This document shows, one piece after another, positions 20,181 through 29,658 of a DNA stretch of 64,000 bases. Below the pieces are notes generated by a model. It ran no database searches. It was given only the letters and a program-made list of their open reading frames with translations, and had not been told where the DNA came from. The stretch comes from Diaphorobacter aerolatus (GTDB lineage: Bacteria > Pseudomonadota > Gammaproteobacteria > Burkholderiales > Burkholderiaceae_C): positions 4,299,501 to 4,363,500 of the forward strand of contig NZ_CP060783.1 in NCBI RefSeq assembly GCF_014489535.1. The letters are read 5' to 3'. The first letter of the stretch is position 1, and each line of letters begins with the position of its first letter. A program made the translations under genes and the position numbers.

Positions 20181-20211
20181 TTGACTCTCCAGCCGCTACA
20201 GGCTTCAGCAT
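20181..20211 (+). promoter_or_regulatory. MerR-type promoter of the cation-efflux gene
   Basis: Plus strand: -35 TTGACT (20181-20186), 19-bp spacer CTCCAGCCGCTACAGGCTT, then CAGCAT as a weak -10. Shares TTGACTCT with the two other MerR-type promoters of this island. Confidence 0.5.
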
Positions 20212-20235
20212 CCATCGATTTGGAAGGAACAATGC

Positions 20236-20870
20236 ATGGCTGAAAACCACAGAAATCACGAAAACGACGAGTTGGGCCGCCTAGATGCGAGCGATGCGAA
20301 GGACCGAAAGATTCTTCTGACTGTGTTGCTGATCAACCTGACGCAGTCCGCCGCCGGCATTGCCCTTGGCATCTGGGCTGGCTCTACGGCGCTGATGGGC
20401 GCCGGGTTGGACAACCTCGCCGATGCGTCGGTCTATGCGGTTAGCCTGTATGCCGTCGGTCGTGCGGCAACGGTCAAGGTGGGCGCGGCCCGCTTGTCGG
20501 GTTTCTTGCTAATCGGCCTGGCCGCGCTGCTGCTGTTGGAAGTCCTACGCCGCTTCGCTGGAGGGGAAGAGCCTGTCGGCCCAGCCATGATGGCCATGGC
20601 CGCGCTGAACGCGGCTTTGAACCTAGTGTGCCTCAGACTACTGCGCCGCCATCGCGGGGAAGATGTGAACTTCAAGGCGTCAGCGATCTTTACCAGCAAC
20701 GACTCCATCGTCAATGGTGCGATTGTGCTGTCCGGGGTGCTGGTGATGGGGTTCGGGTCGAACATCCCGGATCTGGTGCTGGGCGTCATCGTGGCCGCAA
20801 TCGCAGCGAATGGGGGCGGGAAATCCTGCGCGAAGCATCGGAAACAGCTCGCCGTAAGGCGGGCACATAA
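20236..20870 (+). CDS. Small cation-diffusion-facilitator-like efflux protein, frame broken near the end
   Basis: About 211-aa membrane protein with roughly six hydrophobic segments. Paired motifs in the second and fifth segments (GLDNLAD and TSNDSIVNG) match the metal-site positions of cation diffusion facilitators. It lacks the usual C-terminal cytoplasmic domain, like short CDF proteins next to cadR genes. The C-terminus EILREASETARRKAGT is in a second frame; one base is missing near 20,818. Start at 20236 behind GGAAGGAACA. It probably exports Zn/Cd/Co or a similar divalent metal. Confidence 0.5.
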
Positions 20871-21117
20871 GGCATGTTTTCGCCCAGTTCATCCCGAGGT
20901 TTACCTCTGCAAAAGAGGTAGTCCAGCCTTTGGGCTACGGCCTCGGCTGCAGCCGAGCGTACCATTGGCGATGGCCGCGCGATAGGCGGGCATGCCGTTC
21001 TCGACCTCCGTCTGCCGTACAGCAGCGGTGCGCAAGGTTGAGGGTGCATGTCGTCTCTCCTGTTCGTGTGGCCCAGGCCAATGGCCGGGCCGGGACGTTG
21101 ATGGGCAGGAGAATGGC

Positions 21118-21141
21118 GCCGAAGGCCCAACGGCCTTCGGC
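21118..21141. repeat. Perfect 10-bp inverted repeat
   Basis: GCCGAAGGCC-CAAC-GGCCTTCGGC. There is no T run on either side, so it is not a classical terminator. Confidence 0.5.
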
Positions 21142-21328
21142 TCGGGAGAAAAGAGGAACCACCCGTGGGCTGATTGGCAGGCCCGGTCGTCGCTAGAACC
21201 GTCTGCTCATCAAGCAATCACACCCGGCCCATGTCGTGGCTGGGGCCGGCATCGTCTGGCGCACATCCGCGCACAAAGGGAGCCCGTTTTTGCACCGGCG
21301 GGCACCGGCACCGATTACCGCTGACCAC

Positions 21329-21380
21329 GAAGGGTCTCCCGGTGGCTCGTGCAGCCTGGCAAGCCACCGGGAGACCCTTC
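21329..21380. repeat. Perfect 19-bp inverted repeat with 14-nt loop
   Basis: Arms GAAGGGTCTCCCGGTGGCT (21329-21347) and its exact complement (21362-21380), loop CGTGCAGCCTGGCA. No T run follows on either strand. It lies about 214 bp downstream of topB. Possibly an mRNA stabiliser or a DNA site such as part of an origin of transfer. Confidence 0.5.
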
Positions 21381-21593
21381 GCAGAGGGCGGAAGAAACGC
21401 AGATCAACAGAACGCGCGTGGTGCGGCTCGCAGAGAAGCTACCTTCAGGTCCCGCGGCCGGGGACGGCTGGGCGGGACGCGCACACGGATCAAGAAGGCG
21501 TTGCGCGCTGGGCGTCCCGCAGGGCATGCGGCGGAGTGCGGGACAGGGGCCACGCCGCCGAAGGCGGGCACGGCTCACGGGGAACGGGGGCGG

Positions 21594-23623
21594 TCAGGAG
21601 CCTTTGCGGCCGCTACGGCGCGGGCGCGAGGCGCCGCGCTTGGAGCTGCCGGATTCGACTGGCAGCGTGCCTTTGCAGTCCGGGTAGCGGCTGCACGACC
21701 AGAACGGGCCGCTCTTGCCGCTGCGCTGGCGCGTGGGTGCGCCGCACTGCGGGCATGCCGGCCCTTGGGGAACCTTGATGGACAGGGAGGCGCTGCCGTA
21801 CTGCGCAATCAACTGCGAAATCCACGCGGCCTGCTTGCCGATGAACACGTCCAGGGTGAGCTGTCCGGCCTCGATCATGTCGAGCGCCTGTTCCCAGACG
21901 GCGGTGGTGCCAGGGTCGGCAATCGCCGCAGGCACGGCATCGATCAAAGTGAAAGCCGCATCCGAGGCGCGGATGGCGCGCCCCTTCTTCACGAGGTAGC
22001 CGCGAGCGATCAGGCCGCCGATGATGTTGGCCCGCGTCGCTTCGGTGCCGATGCCAACCGTATCCTTGAGCTTCTGCTTCAGGCGGGGATCGGACACCAG
22101 CTTGGCGACGCCTTTCATGGACTTGACCAACTCGCCTTGCGTGTACGGTTTGGGCGGCAGCGTCTTGAGTGCCTTGAGATCGACGTCGGCCACCTGGCAT
22201 GCCAGGCCCTCATACAGTTTCGGCAGCGCGGGCAGCACCTGGGCGCGGACCGCAGTATCGCCCTCGCCATCACCGTCTTCGGCCTGCGGCTCGGCGAGCA
22301 CCTGGCGCCAACCCGGGATGACAACCTGCTTGCCCGTGGCCGCCAGGTTCTGCCCCCGCACGAAAACTTGGCCACAGTGCGGTCGAACTCGTGGTGAGGG
22401 AGGAACTGCGCCAGGTAATGCGACCGGATGAGCCTGTACACGGCCAGTTCCTTCTCGCTCATGGCGGAGAGCTTCGCCGGTTCGAGCGTCGGGATGATGC
22501 CGTGGTGCGCCGTGACCTTGCCATCGTTCCAGGCGCGCGAGCGCTGCGAGCGGTCGAGCTGGCCCATGATCGAGCGCAGCGAGGGATCGGTCTTGAGCAG
22601 GCTGTCGAGAACGGTGGGCACTTCGGCAAACATGCTCTCGGGCAGGTAGCCGGAGTCCGAGCGGGGGTACGTCGTGGCCTTGTGCGTCTCGTACAGGGCT
22701 TGGGCAATCTCCAAGGTTTCCTGCACGTCCAGCCCAAGCTGCTTGGAACACACTTCCTGCAAGGTGCCCAGGTCGAACGGCAGCGGCGGGCCTTCGCGGA
22801 CACGCTCAGTCTCCACCGACACGACGTGGGCACTGCCCGCAGCGCGGATCTGCTGCATGGTCTGCTGTGCGACCGGCTGCCGCAGGCAGCGGCCTGCGTC
22901 GTCGGTGCACGCATCGGGTGGAACCCATTGCGCGGCGAAAGTCGAACCGCCTGCGAACAGGGACACGGCGATGGCCCAGTATGGTACGGACACGAAGCGC
23001 GCGATCTCGCGGTCGCGGTCCACAACGAGCTTGAGCGTCGGGGTCTGTACGCGGCCGACCGACAGCACGCCGTCGTAACCCGCCTGTCGCCCCAGCACCG
23101 TGAACAGCCGGCTCAGGTTCATGCCCACGAGCCAATCCGCACGGGAGCGCGCCAGCGCCGAGTGGTACATCGAAAGCGTCTCGGCCGAAGGCCGCAGCTT
23201 GCCCAGTGCCGCCCGAATGGACGCATCGTTGAGCGCCGACAGCCACAGGCGTTCGATGGGGCCGCGGTAGCCGCAAAGCTCCACGATCTCGCGGGCGATC
23301 AATTCGCCCTCGCGGTCGGCATCGGTGGCGATAACCAGGTGAGTCGCCTTCGCCAAGAGCGCCTTGACGACCTTGAATTGCGTGGCGGTCTTCGGTTTGA
23401 CCTCGACCCGCCAGTGCTGGGGAATGATGGGCAACTGCTCAACGGACCATCGTTTGAGCTGCTCGTCGTAGGCCTCGGGCGGCGCCGCCTCCACGAGATG
23501 GCCGATGCACCAGGTGACCGTGACGCCGGAACCGTTGAGGCAGCCTTCACCGCGCTGCGTGGCGCCGAGAATCCGGCCAATGTCTTTGCCCTGGGAGGGC
23601 TTCTCGCACAAGAACAGCCGCAT
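21594..23623 (-). CDS. topB: ICE DNA topoisomerase III, frame broken
   Basis: Type IA topoisomerase of ICEclc/PFGI-1 elements, about 676 aa. Toprim domain at the N-terminus (MRLFLCEKPSQGKDIGRILG; DADREGELI), the catalytic Tyr in TTYPRSDSGYLPES, and a C-terminal zinc-ribbon (CPQCGAP and CSRYPDC) with a basic tail. It probably resolves DNA intermediates in ICE replication or transfer. The frame breaks near 22,365, where a run of six G is expected and five are present. Start at 23623. It is the last gene of the leftward TIGR03761-DUF3158-ssb-topB group. Confidence 0.5.
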
Positions 23624-23836
23624 ATCCGTCCATCCCGATTCCTGTTGTTCATGGAGTTGCTGGGATCGAGGATGCCGAGCGCAGCCCCTGGCAGCAGCAA
23701 ACAAGCCGCATGCGGCAGCGACCGCTTTCACGCCGATGAAATGGCGAGTGCGGGGAAGGTGCGTGGCCGGAAGTGTGCGGGCCGAGAGCCGCGATTTCCG
23801 GGAGCGCGCGTGGAACTCGGTGGACGTTGGTGGAGC

Positions 23837-23851
23837 TATCCCCTGGGGATA
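23837..23851. repeat. Palindrome TATCCCC-T-GGGGATA
   Basis: Perfect 15-nt palindrome in the leader of topB. Related palindromes occur at 25,856-25,872, 25,981-25,993 and 26,099-26,111. Confidence 0.5.
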
Positions 23852-23860
23852 ATTCGCAGC

Positions 23861-23902
23861 GCATGGAGGGCGGCGAAGCACTGCGGCAGCCGCCCTCCAT
23901 GC
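23861..23902. repeat. Perfect 14-bp inverted repeat with 14-nt loop
   Basis: Arms GCATGGAGGGCGGC (23861-23874) and its exact complement (23889-23902), loop GAAGCACTGCGGCA. It starts 4 bp after the ssb stop. No T run follows. The loop size equals that of the larger hairpin after topB. Confidence 0.5.
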
Positions 23903-23906
23903 CCGA

Positions 23907-24347
23907 TCACTTCCTGCGCTTGGTCTCTTTCGGCGCCGTCGATTCCTGGGTGGCCTGGGGCTTCGGCTCTGCCTCCTGTGGCTTCGGGCTGAGGGCCACA
24001 GACTCGATGCGGTACGGCAGGATGCCGACACTGCGCGCGTTGACCTGCCAAGTCTCACGCGGCTGATCTTCGTTGTCCGTCCAGGGGTCGCGCTCCATGC
24101 GGCCGACGACCAGCACCCGCATGCCCTTCTGGTAGAGCTGCTGCCAGCGGTCGGCGTCGTGGTGCCAGAGTTCCACCGGCGCCCAGAAGCCGCCGCGGTC
24201 CTCGAACTCGCCGCCCTTGGTGGGGACGGGGTTGTCGAAGTACACGTTCAGCCGGAGCAACCGGCGAGGATCGTCGTTGCCATTGGGGAATTCGCGGTAC
24301 TCGGGAGGCGATCCGATGTTGCCCTCGCCGATGAATTGTGTGCTCAT
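23907..24347 (-). CDS. ssb: ICE single-stranded DNA-binding protein
   Basis: 146-aa SSB with an OB fold and a flexible Pro/Gln-rich tail. The start MSTQFIGEGNIGSPPEYREF and later RLLRLNVYFDNPVPTKGGEF are typical of ICE-borne SSBs in the TIGR03761-linked module. It lacks the usual acidic C-terminal tip of chromosomal SSBs (it ends PKETKRRK), so it may not recruit the same partners. The start at 24347 follows CGGAGATTCC. In ICEclc the homologue lies in the early transfer-related transcript; its exact partner order here is ssb then topB. Confidence 0.5.
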   Translation of the reverse strand: MSTQFIGEGNIGSPPEYREFPNGNDDPRRLLRLNVYFDNPVPTKGGEFEDRGGFWAPVELWHHDADRWQQLYQKGMRVLVVGRMERDPWTDNEDQPRETWQVNARSVGILPYRIESVALSPKPQEAEPKPQATQESTAPKETKRRK

Positions 24348-24420
24348 GTTGGAATCTCCGTGGTGGTTGAAATACCCGTGCCTCGTTGGGCTCGGGCGCG
24401 TGCTCGGATGGCAGGCGCAA

Positions 24421-24948
24421 TCACCGATCGCGCACTGCGGCAGGAACGGACGCGAGCCGGCGCAGGTAGGTGTTGTCCGCCTGCGCGGCCTTGCTGGCGC
24501 ATTCCTGTGCTTGCCTGCCCAGGGTGTGCAGCAGGCTGATCTGCATGTTCAGCATGACGCGCTGCAGTTCGATCTCGTGCAGGTCGTGCAGCAGGTTGAC
24601 CGGCGTGCTGGGGCTCGCCATCAGCTCCTGCCACAACGCCACGCCCATGGCCGATCGATCGTGCTTGCGCCAGCGAAGAAAGGTCGTGCCTGCGCCAGTG
24701 GTCTGCTGGGCCAGCTCGACGGGAAGCAGGTGGAAGGGATGCCCGCACGCCTGTGGCAGCACCTGTCGCTGCGCCAGGGCAATCAACTCGTCGCGCATGG
24801 CGAAGCACTGGCTGGCCCAGGCCTCGAAGTCCCCTTTACCTTTAAAAGGCTTTAAAAGGCCTTTTAGAGAGGCCGCGTGTTCCAGCCGCATGAAGGCTGG
24901 CTGTTCCAGACGACGGAAGTAGCGCGGTTCGCGGTTCGGGTCGCTCAT
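24421..24948 (-). CDS. DUF3158 family ICE protein, possible InrR homologue
   Basis: 175-aa protein starting MSDPNREPRYFRRLEQPAFM, with KGLLKPFKGKGDFEAWASQC; matches the DUF3158 family as I know it. It overlaps the upstream TIGR03761 gene by 4 bp (24945-24948), so translation is probably coupled. In ICEclc the gene just upstream of ssb is inrR, which affects integrase expression; positional equivalence is suggested but not proven. No DNA-binding motif is obvious. Confidence 0.5.
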   Translation of the reverse strand: MSDPNREPRYFRRLEQPAFMRLEHAASLKGLLKPFKGKGDFEAWASQCFAMRDELIALAQRQVLPQACGHPFHLLPVELAQQTTGAGTTFLRWRKHDRSAMGVALWQELMASPSTPVNLLHDLHEIELQRVMLNMQISLLHTLGRQAQECASKAAQADNTYLRRLASVPAAVRDR

Positions 24949-25735
24949 GCCGGTTCGTCCTCGCCGGCGGCTGTGGACTTGGCCTCGGCCGAATCGGCGG
25001 CAGCGCCTTCGTCGGTGGGAGATGCGGCTGCGGCAGCGCTATCACCACGCTGTTGCAGACCACGGCGCACGACGGGCGGCGCAAACTTCGAGCGGCGCAT
25101 GCCTTCGAGCACGTCCTGCGGCAGTTCGCCGAACTTCTCCAATGCTGCCCGAGCTGCGGCGTTCTTGGCCGCGAAGTCGTCGCGGGTGCAGCCCGAGTAG
25201 CGGTATTGCTGGGCCAGGCTGAACAGGCTGCGCAGCGCGTGGGCACCTTCGTTGAGCCAGCGCTCCAACGTCGAGCGATCGATCAGCGCGGTGTGGTGGG
25301 CGAGGATCAGCTTGCGGGCGATGTCGTCGTAGTCGGCCAGCAGATAGACGGCGGCAAAGCCGAGCTGCGCGTTCACGAACAAGGGGAGCTTCACCGGCTG
25401 CACGTTGAGGTTCTCACCCAGGCTCAACGCCGCAGGCACGCCGGCCAGTGCCTGGTCAACCTGCTCGCGCAGCGATTGCAACGTGGTCCTGGTCTGGTCG
25501 AGCTTTTCCTCGATGCGCAACATCCACCAGTCGCTGTACGGGTCGTCCTGCTCCGAGCCGCGCTTCATCTTGTTCATCACGGCGATGTAGCCGTTCAGGC
25601 CGACGATGCCGGGTCGCCCTCGGCGGCGGCGCGGCCATGCCAGATGCGCGAGGCGTGGTGGGTGTGCAGCGTCAGCGACATCGCGCTGCGCAGGGAGCCG
25701 AGGTTGAGTTGCAATGGTTCGTTGCTGGTTGCCAT
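24945..25735 (-). CDS. TIGR03761 (PFL_4669-type) ICE protein, frame broken
   Basis: The C-terminal part, from GIVGLNGYIAVMNKMKRG through DPYSDWWMLRIEEKLDQ to GELPQDVLEGMRRSKFAPP, is typical of TIGR03761. The N-terminus MATSNEPLQLNLGSLRSAMS (ATG at 25,735) continues in another frame; one G is missing near 25,610 (GACCCGGGC expected, GACCCGGC present). Total about 262 aa with an Ala/Glu-rich tail. It overlaps the DUF3158 gene. The family is restricted to ICEs of this type; role unknown. A long intergenic region with palindromes precedes it. Confidence 0.5.
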
Positions 25736-26164
25736 GGTGATCGCTCGCTGGTGGACAGGGAGCCGCCAGCATCCGCATGCGGCGGAAGGCAGTCAGTCAA
25801 CAAACCGAAATGAGCCGACCCCCGGTTCTGTGCGCGCTGGCGGCGCAGCGCGCAACGGTCCCCTGGGGACCGCTCCGCAGATGGGCACTCACATCGGCGT
25901 TCCCGTCCTCGGTTGTTGACGGTATGCGTGCTGCACCGCACGTCGCGCTGCCGTTCGACACGATCCTTCGCCGCGCAGCCGTCCCCAGGGGACCGTTCCG
26001 TTGAGCGCCATGGAGGTCTGCTTCATGGTCTTGCATGCGCTCTACTCAGGTTTTGCGCAGCATGTCGCGCCGTCGCCCGGCGCTTCACCGCACAGCCGTC
26101 CCCAGGGGACCGTTTCTGCCGACCGCCATGGAGATCTACTTCACGGCTTTGACAAGCCCTGTGC
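25736..26164. repeat. Intergenic region with three palindromes and a direct repeat
   Basis: 429 bp, probable promoter region of the TIGR03761-DUF3158-ssb-topB unit. It holds palindromes at 25,856-25,872 (CGGTCCCC-T-GGGGACCG), 25,981-25,993 and 26,099-26,111 (both GTCCCC-A-GGGGAC). Two diverged copies of about 105 bp (25,966-26,070 and 26,084-26,187) lie in tandem; the second copy includes the last codons of the STY4528 gene. Confidence 0.5.
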
Positions 26165-27402
26165 TCAGGATTTGCGCAGCAGATCGCGCAGGCGCTCGAT
26201 GTGCTGCCGGGCCACCTCGGGCGGCACGACGTTGCGCGGCGGCTCGGTTGGTGGCGCTCGCGCCGCCGATGGTGTTGGCGGTGCCGGGCCGGTCTGCTTG
26301 GCCCAGGCATTGAACTCGCCGCGCATGGCGCGCTGGATGATGCCGAACAGATAACCGGCGGGGTTGCGGATGCCATGCTTGCCGCACCGTGCGGCCCATT
26401 CGTCCAGCACGGCCTGCCGCAGGGCAGCGTCCACCTGCTGCAACGCCATCTTGGCTCCGGCCTGCTGTTCCGCCTTCAGTTCCGCGAAGCGCTTGGGCCA
26501 TTGCAGGTCGCCCAGCGCACGCGCCTGCGCGGTAGTACGTACTTCATCAATACGACTACTACGTACTGTACGGTCCTGCTTCGAATTCCGAAGAGCGCCG
26601 TCTGGCGCGGGTTTCGGCCCTGCTTCGGATTCCGAAGATGGGCGATCGCCATTCCGAAGAAGGCTCGCGGGCCCTTCTTCGGAATCGTGGACCGCATCCT
26701 CCTGTGGATAACTTTCGGAGGCGGTGATGCCCTGGTCGGCCAGGCGCTCGGCGAGCACTTGCAGCCGCGACGGCAAGGTGCGTCCGGACAGCATCGGGTC
26801 GTCCGCGATCTCCTGGAGGGTGTTGAGTCCCACCACCTGGACGGCCTTGGCCGAATGCCCAGCGACTGGCTGACCAGGGCCAGGTAGTCGGCGTCGAGTT
26901 GCATCGCCTCGAACGGCGTCAGCGGTTCGTCGTGCAGGACGTAGAGGTTGCCGAGGATGCGACCGGTCTTGGGGTCGCGCCGTCGTCGCACGAGGCTCAG
27001 CCAGCGCGTCAGGCGCAGCAGCGTCAGCGCCCGCGCCACGGTCTCATGGGAGGCCTGGCCTGCGCAGGGCATCGACGCCAGCCAGGGGCGCAACTGCTCA
27101 TAGGTGGGAAATGCCGTGACGCCATCGTCGTTGAGCATCAATCGGAACACCTGCCAGGCGTTGCGCTCCAGCGGTGTCAGGCGGCGGTCGAGGAACAGCC
27201 GCCGCGGCACGCTCTCGTGCCGATTGCCACTGAACAGGAAGGCGTCGCCGGACGTAGGAGGCGTGGGCGTTGGAGCAGGCAGGGACGCGGGAGCGCCAGA
27301 GCTGGACTTGGGCGCGAGGTCCTTCAGCGCAGCGTCGAACAGGTCGGCGAGTGCGATGGGGCCAGGGCGCTGGGCTCGTGGGGCGGTGTCGTCCACGGCC
27401 AT
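26165..27402 (-). CDS. STY4528-family island replication protein, frame broken
   Basis: The N-terminal part (FLFSGNRHESVPRRLFLDRR, then LTPLERNAWQVFRLMLNDDG) matches STY4528-family proteins, described as pathogenicity-island replication proteins. The C-terminal part (VVGLNTLQEIADDPMLSGRT and later AARCGKHGIRNPAGYLFGI) is in a second frame; one C is missing near 26,855 (GGCCATTCG expected). Total about 412 aa. A winged-helix-like N-terminal region suggests DNA binding, possibly at the ICE replication origin. It starts 3 bp from the DUF2857 stop, in an operon with DUF2857, parB, shi, parA and alpA. Confidence 0.5.
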
Positions 27403-27405
27403 GGC

Positions 27406-27964
27406 CTAGCCCAATCCCTGATCGACCCAGTTCCTGATCGCGGCCCAGACCACCGAGAGCGGCAGCGACATGCCCTCGGCCAGGTCCATGGCCGCATCGA
27501 GAATCGAGGTCTCGTCCTCCAGATCGACGTTCCTGCTGCTGGTCACGGCTTTCCATTGCCGCCACAGTTCGGTGTCCTGGGTCTCGTCCAGGACGGGGTG
27601 GCGCCCTTGCGCTTGGGCAGGCCGAGGATCTCCCGCCGCAGGGCGACTTCCTGATGGGTCAGGCCATAGAAGCGGCTGACCATCTCCGTGCTGGCCCCCA
27701 GCCGCAGCATGCGATCGACCGTGGCGATTTCCTTCTCCACGTCCTGTGCCTGGTTGAGCAGGCGCTGCAGCACTTCGCGGTTGACCGTGACCGAGCACCA
27801 CGAGACGCTGGCGTTGGCCAGCACGCTGATCAGCGCGGGTGCTTGAGCGCATCCAGCTCGGCCTCGCCGAAGCCCATGGCCTTGCAGCGGCGCAGTTGGC
27901 CGTTGCGAAGGTCATACAGCGCCTGGGCAATCACGGCCTGGTTGAGCGGATGCGATGTGGACAT
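27406..27964 (-). CDS. DUF2857 (STY4526-type) ICE protein, two frame breaks
   Basis: Pieces: MSTSHPLNQAVIAQALYDLR plus CKAMGFGEAELDALKHP; VTVNREVLQRLLNQAQDVEK plus MLRLGASTEMVSRFYGLTHQ; and DETQDTELWRQWKAVTSSRN to the end. They fit one DUF2857 protein of about 185 aa after restoring one base near 27,840 and one near 27,598 (GGCCGCC expected, GGCGCC present). The family includes FlhC-like transcription-activator subunits in ICEclc (BisC-type), which are in another locus, and STY4526 of SPI-7; this one is the STY4526-like type by position. Function not known. Confidence 0.5.
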
Positions 27965-27978
27965 GCGACCTCCCTCGC

Positions 27979-29658
27979 TCACGTCCCGGGCGCCGTGGTG
28001 CCGGCTTCCAGGTCCAGCAGACGCCGGGCCAAGCGGAGCAGCCGAAAGAGCTTGACCAACGCGGTGTCGCTCAAGCGCCTTGCGCCGCTGCCATGGCCTT
28101 GGCTCTGGCCGTGCAACAGGGTCGGCAGGTCGGCGGCGAGCTGCGCGCCGTCCAGGCCCGCTTCGGCGACGGGCTGACCCGTCAGCGAAGTGAGGAGCGT
28201 CAGCACCGCGCGGCCGAGCGGCGACGGGGCTTGGCCGCGGGCGCGGCACGCAAACCCGATGCCATCGGCGCGATCCTCGATGTACTCGTCCAGGCCTGCC
28301 TCCCCGGCGATCTCGCGCGCGAACTGCGCGATGTGGATGCGCAGCCGATCGGGCGTGTCCAGGCCGGCGTCGATGTACCAGACATCGGAGATCGGATAGA
28401 GTCCGCCGGCTTGCACCGGGATGGACTGCAACACGCTCGCCGAGAAGTCGGGCGGCAGCGCATCGCCCAACTGGTCGGCGACCATGCGCTGGATCGACTG
28501 CAGCCGTTCGGTCGTCGGTGCCGGCGAGACGATGTGCTCACGAAGCAGATCGCTCGGTGCAGCCGCCGGGCTTCCCGTGGCCGCTTCGCCAGCCGCCGTG
28601 TCGTCGTGGCGCAAGGTGGGCTCGGACGCCGGAGGGCTGGCGGGTGGAGGACCGGCCGCCGCTGCAGGCGTGGCGATGGACGATGCTGCGCCCGGCGGAG
28701 TCGGCGTGCCGGCGGTGGGCGAAGGCAACGCCGGCTGCGCCGCAGGTGGCGTCGGGTCACTGACCAGCGCCCGGTGGCGGCTTTCCGATTCGGTCAGGTC
28801 CAGCGCCAGCACGTCGTAGCCGATGCCCAGCAGCTCGGACATCTGGCCGATCAGCTCGTCTTGCACGCGCTGCGGCGCGAACTCGTCGCCCTGCGTGTCG
28901 AACTGCGCCAGCACCTCCTGAAAAAAGCTGTCGAAGTCCAGCGGCAGCGAGCGGTCCTTGGCGTAGTGCTCCCAGGTGCGTTTGCAGGCCGTGCGCATGA
29001 CCGACAGCCGCTCGACCTGGTGGCGCCCAAGGCCGCCATAAAGCACGGTGGGAATGGCGGGCAGCAGGTAGCGCACCGCGTCGGCCATGCGGGTGATGTG
29101 CGACCGCTGGACGGGGAAGCCATCGGCCGCCAGGCGGCGGGCCAGTTCCGACTGGCTCAGGGCGGCGCCGCTCTCCTGCTCGTAGAACTCCCGTGCTTTC
29201 TCGACGCCGAGCGCGCGCTCGATGAACGTGAGGCCGCCGCGCAGTTCGTTCTCGGCAAGATGCCCGGTCAGCGCGACGATTTCACCGCGCTCCGGCCATG
29301 GTCGGAACAGACACGATATGCGGAAGAAGCGTTCTTCCTTGGTCTCCGACCAGAGTTCGCGCAGGATCGCCAGCCGCGTGTTGCCGCCGTTGCGGATGAT
29401 GTAGTGGTCCCCGCCGGGCCGGCGCGTGATAGCCGGCGCCGCGTCCAGGCCGCGCTCGCGGATGGACGCCTTGATTTCCTCGTAAGCCGGGTTGCGCTTC
29501 ATGCGCGGGTCATGGTCGTAGGGCCGCAACTGGTCCAGCGTCACGACCATGGGCGTGTCCGCGATCGGGTCGCTCAACGCCGTAGCCGCTGGGCCGCTGC
29601 GCTCGAAGCCGGCCGCGAGCAGCTTGCCTGCCATGTCCTGCGAGGTCATGTCAGCCAT
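27979..29658 (-). CDS. parB: ICE ParB-family protein
   Basis: About 559 aa, ParB-family (TIGR03764-like). The ParB/Srx domain shows GLDAAPAITRRPGGDHYII followed by RNGGNTRLA (residues about 70-105); a helix-turn-helix region follows (LSQSELARRLAADGFPVQRS). The middle is Ala/Pro-rich and the C-terminus is a second globular part. Presumably acts with ParA in maintenance of the excised or replicating ICE. I chose the ATG at 29,658 (MADMTSQDMAGK), which overlaps the shi end by 8 bp; a longer frame upstream has no typical start. Complete frame. Confidence 0.5.
   Translation of the reverse strand: MADMTSQDMAGKLLAAGFERSGPAATALSDPIADTPMVVTLDQLRPYDHDPRMKRNPAYEEIKASIRERGLDAAPAITRRPGGDHYIIRNGGNTRLAILRELWSETKEERFFRISCLFRPWPERGEIVALTGHLAENELRGGLTFIERALGVEKAREFYEQESGAALSQSELARRLAADGFPVQRSHITRMADAVRYLLPAIPTVLYGGLGRHQVERLSVMRTACKRTWEHYAKDRSLPLDFDSFFQEVLAQFDTQGDEFAPQRVQDELIGQMSELLGIGYDVLALDLTESESRHRALVSDPTPPAAQPALPSPTAGTPTPPGAASSIATPAAAAGPPPASPPASEPTLRHDDTAAGEAATGSPAAAPSDLLREHIVSPAPTTERLQSIQRMVADQLGDALPPDFSASVLQSIPVQAGGLYPISDVWYIDAGLDTPDRLRIHIAQFAREIAGEAGLDEYIEDRADGIGFACRARGQAPSPLGRAVLTLLTSLTGQPVAEAGLDGAQLAADLPTLLHGQSQGHGSGARRLSDTALVKLFRLLRLARRLLDLEAGTTAPGT

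Larger units (their letters stand above)
20871..21593. other. 723-bp region between metal island and topB; hairpins, no firm gene
   Basis: Downstream of topB on the minus strand. It holds two inverted repeats (below). A short minus-strand ORF starts at about 21,054 behind GGAGAGACGAC, but runs antisense into the efflux gene and matches nothing I know. It may be an ICE gene cut by insertion of the metal island. The boundary of the island is probably near 20,870. Confidence 0.5.

Noticed and set aside
20786..21054. Minus-strand ORF starting MHPQPCAPLLYG
   Set aside because: Has a ribosome site but enters the efflux gene antisense; no known family. Perhaps a truncated ICE gene.
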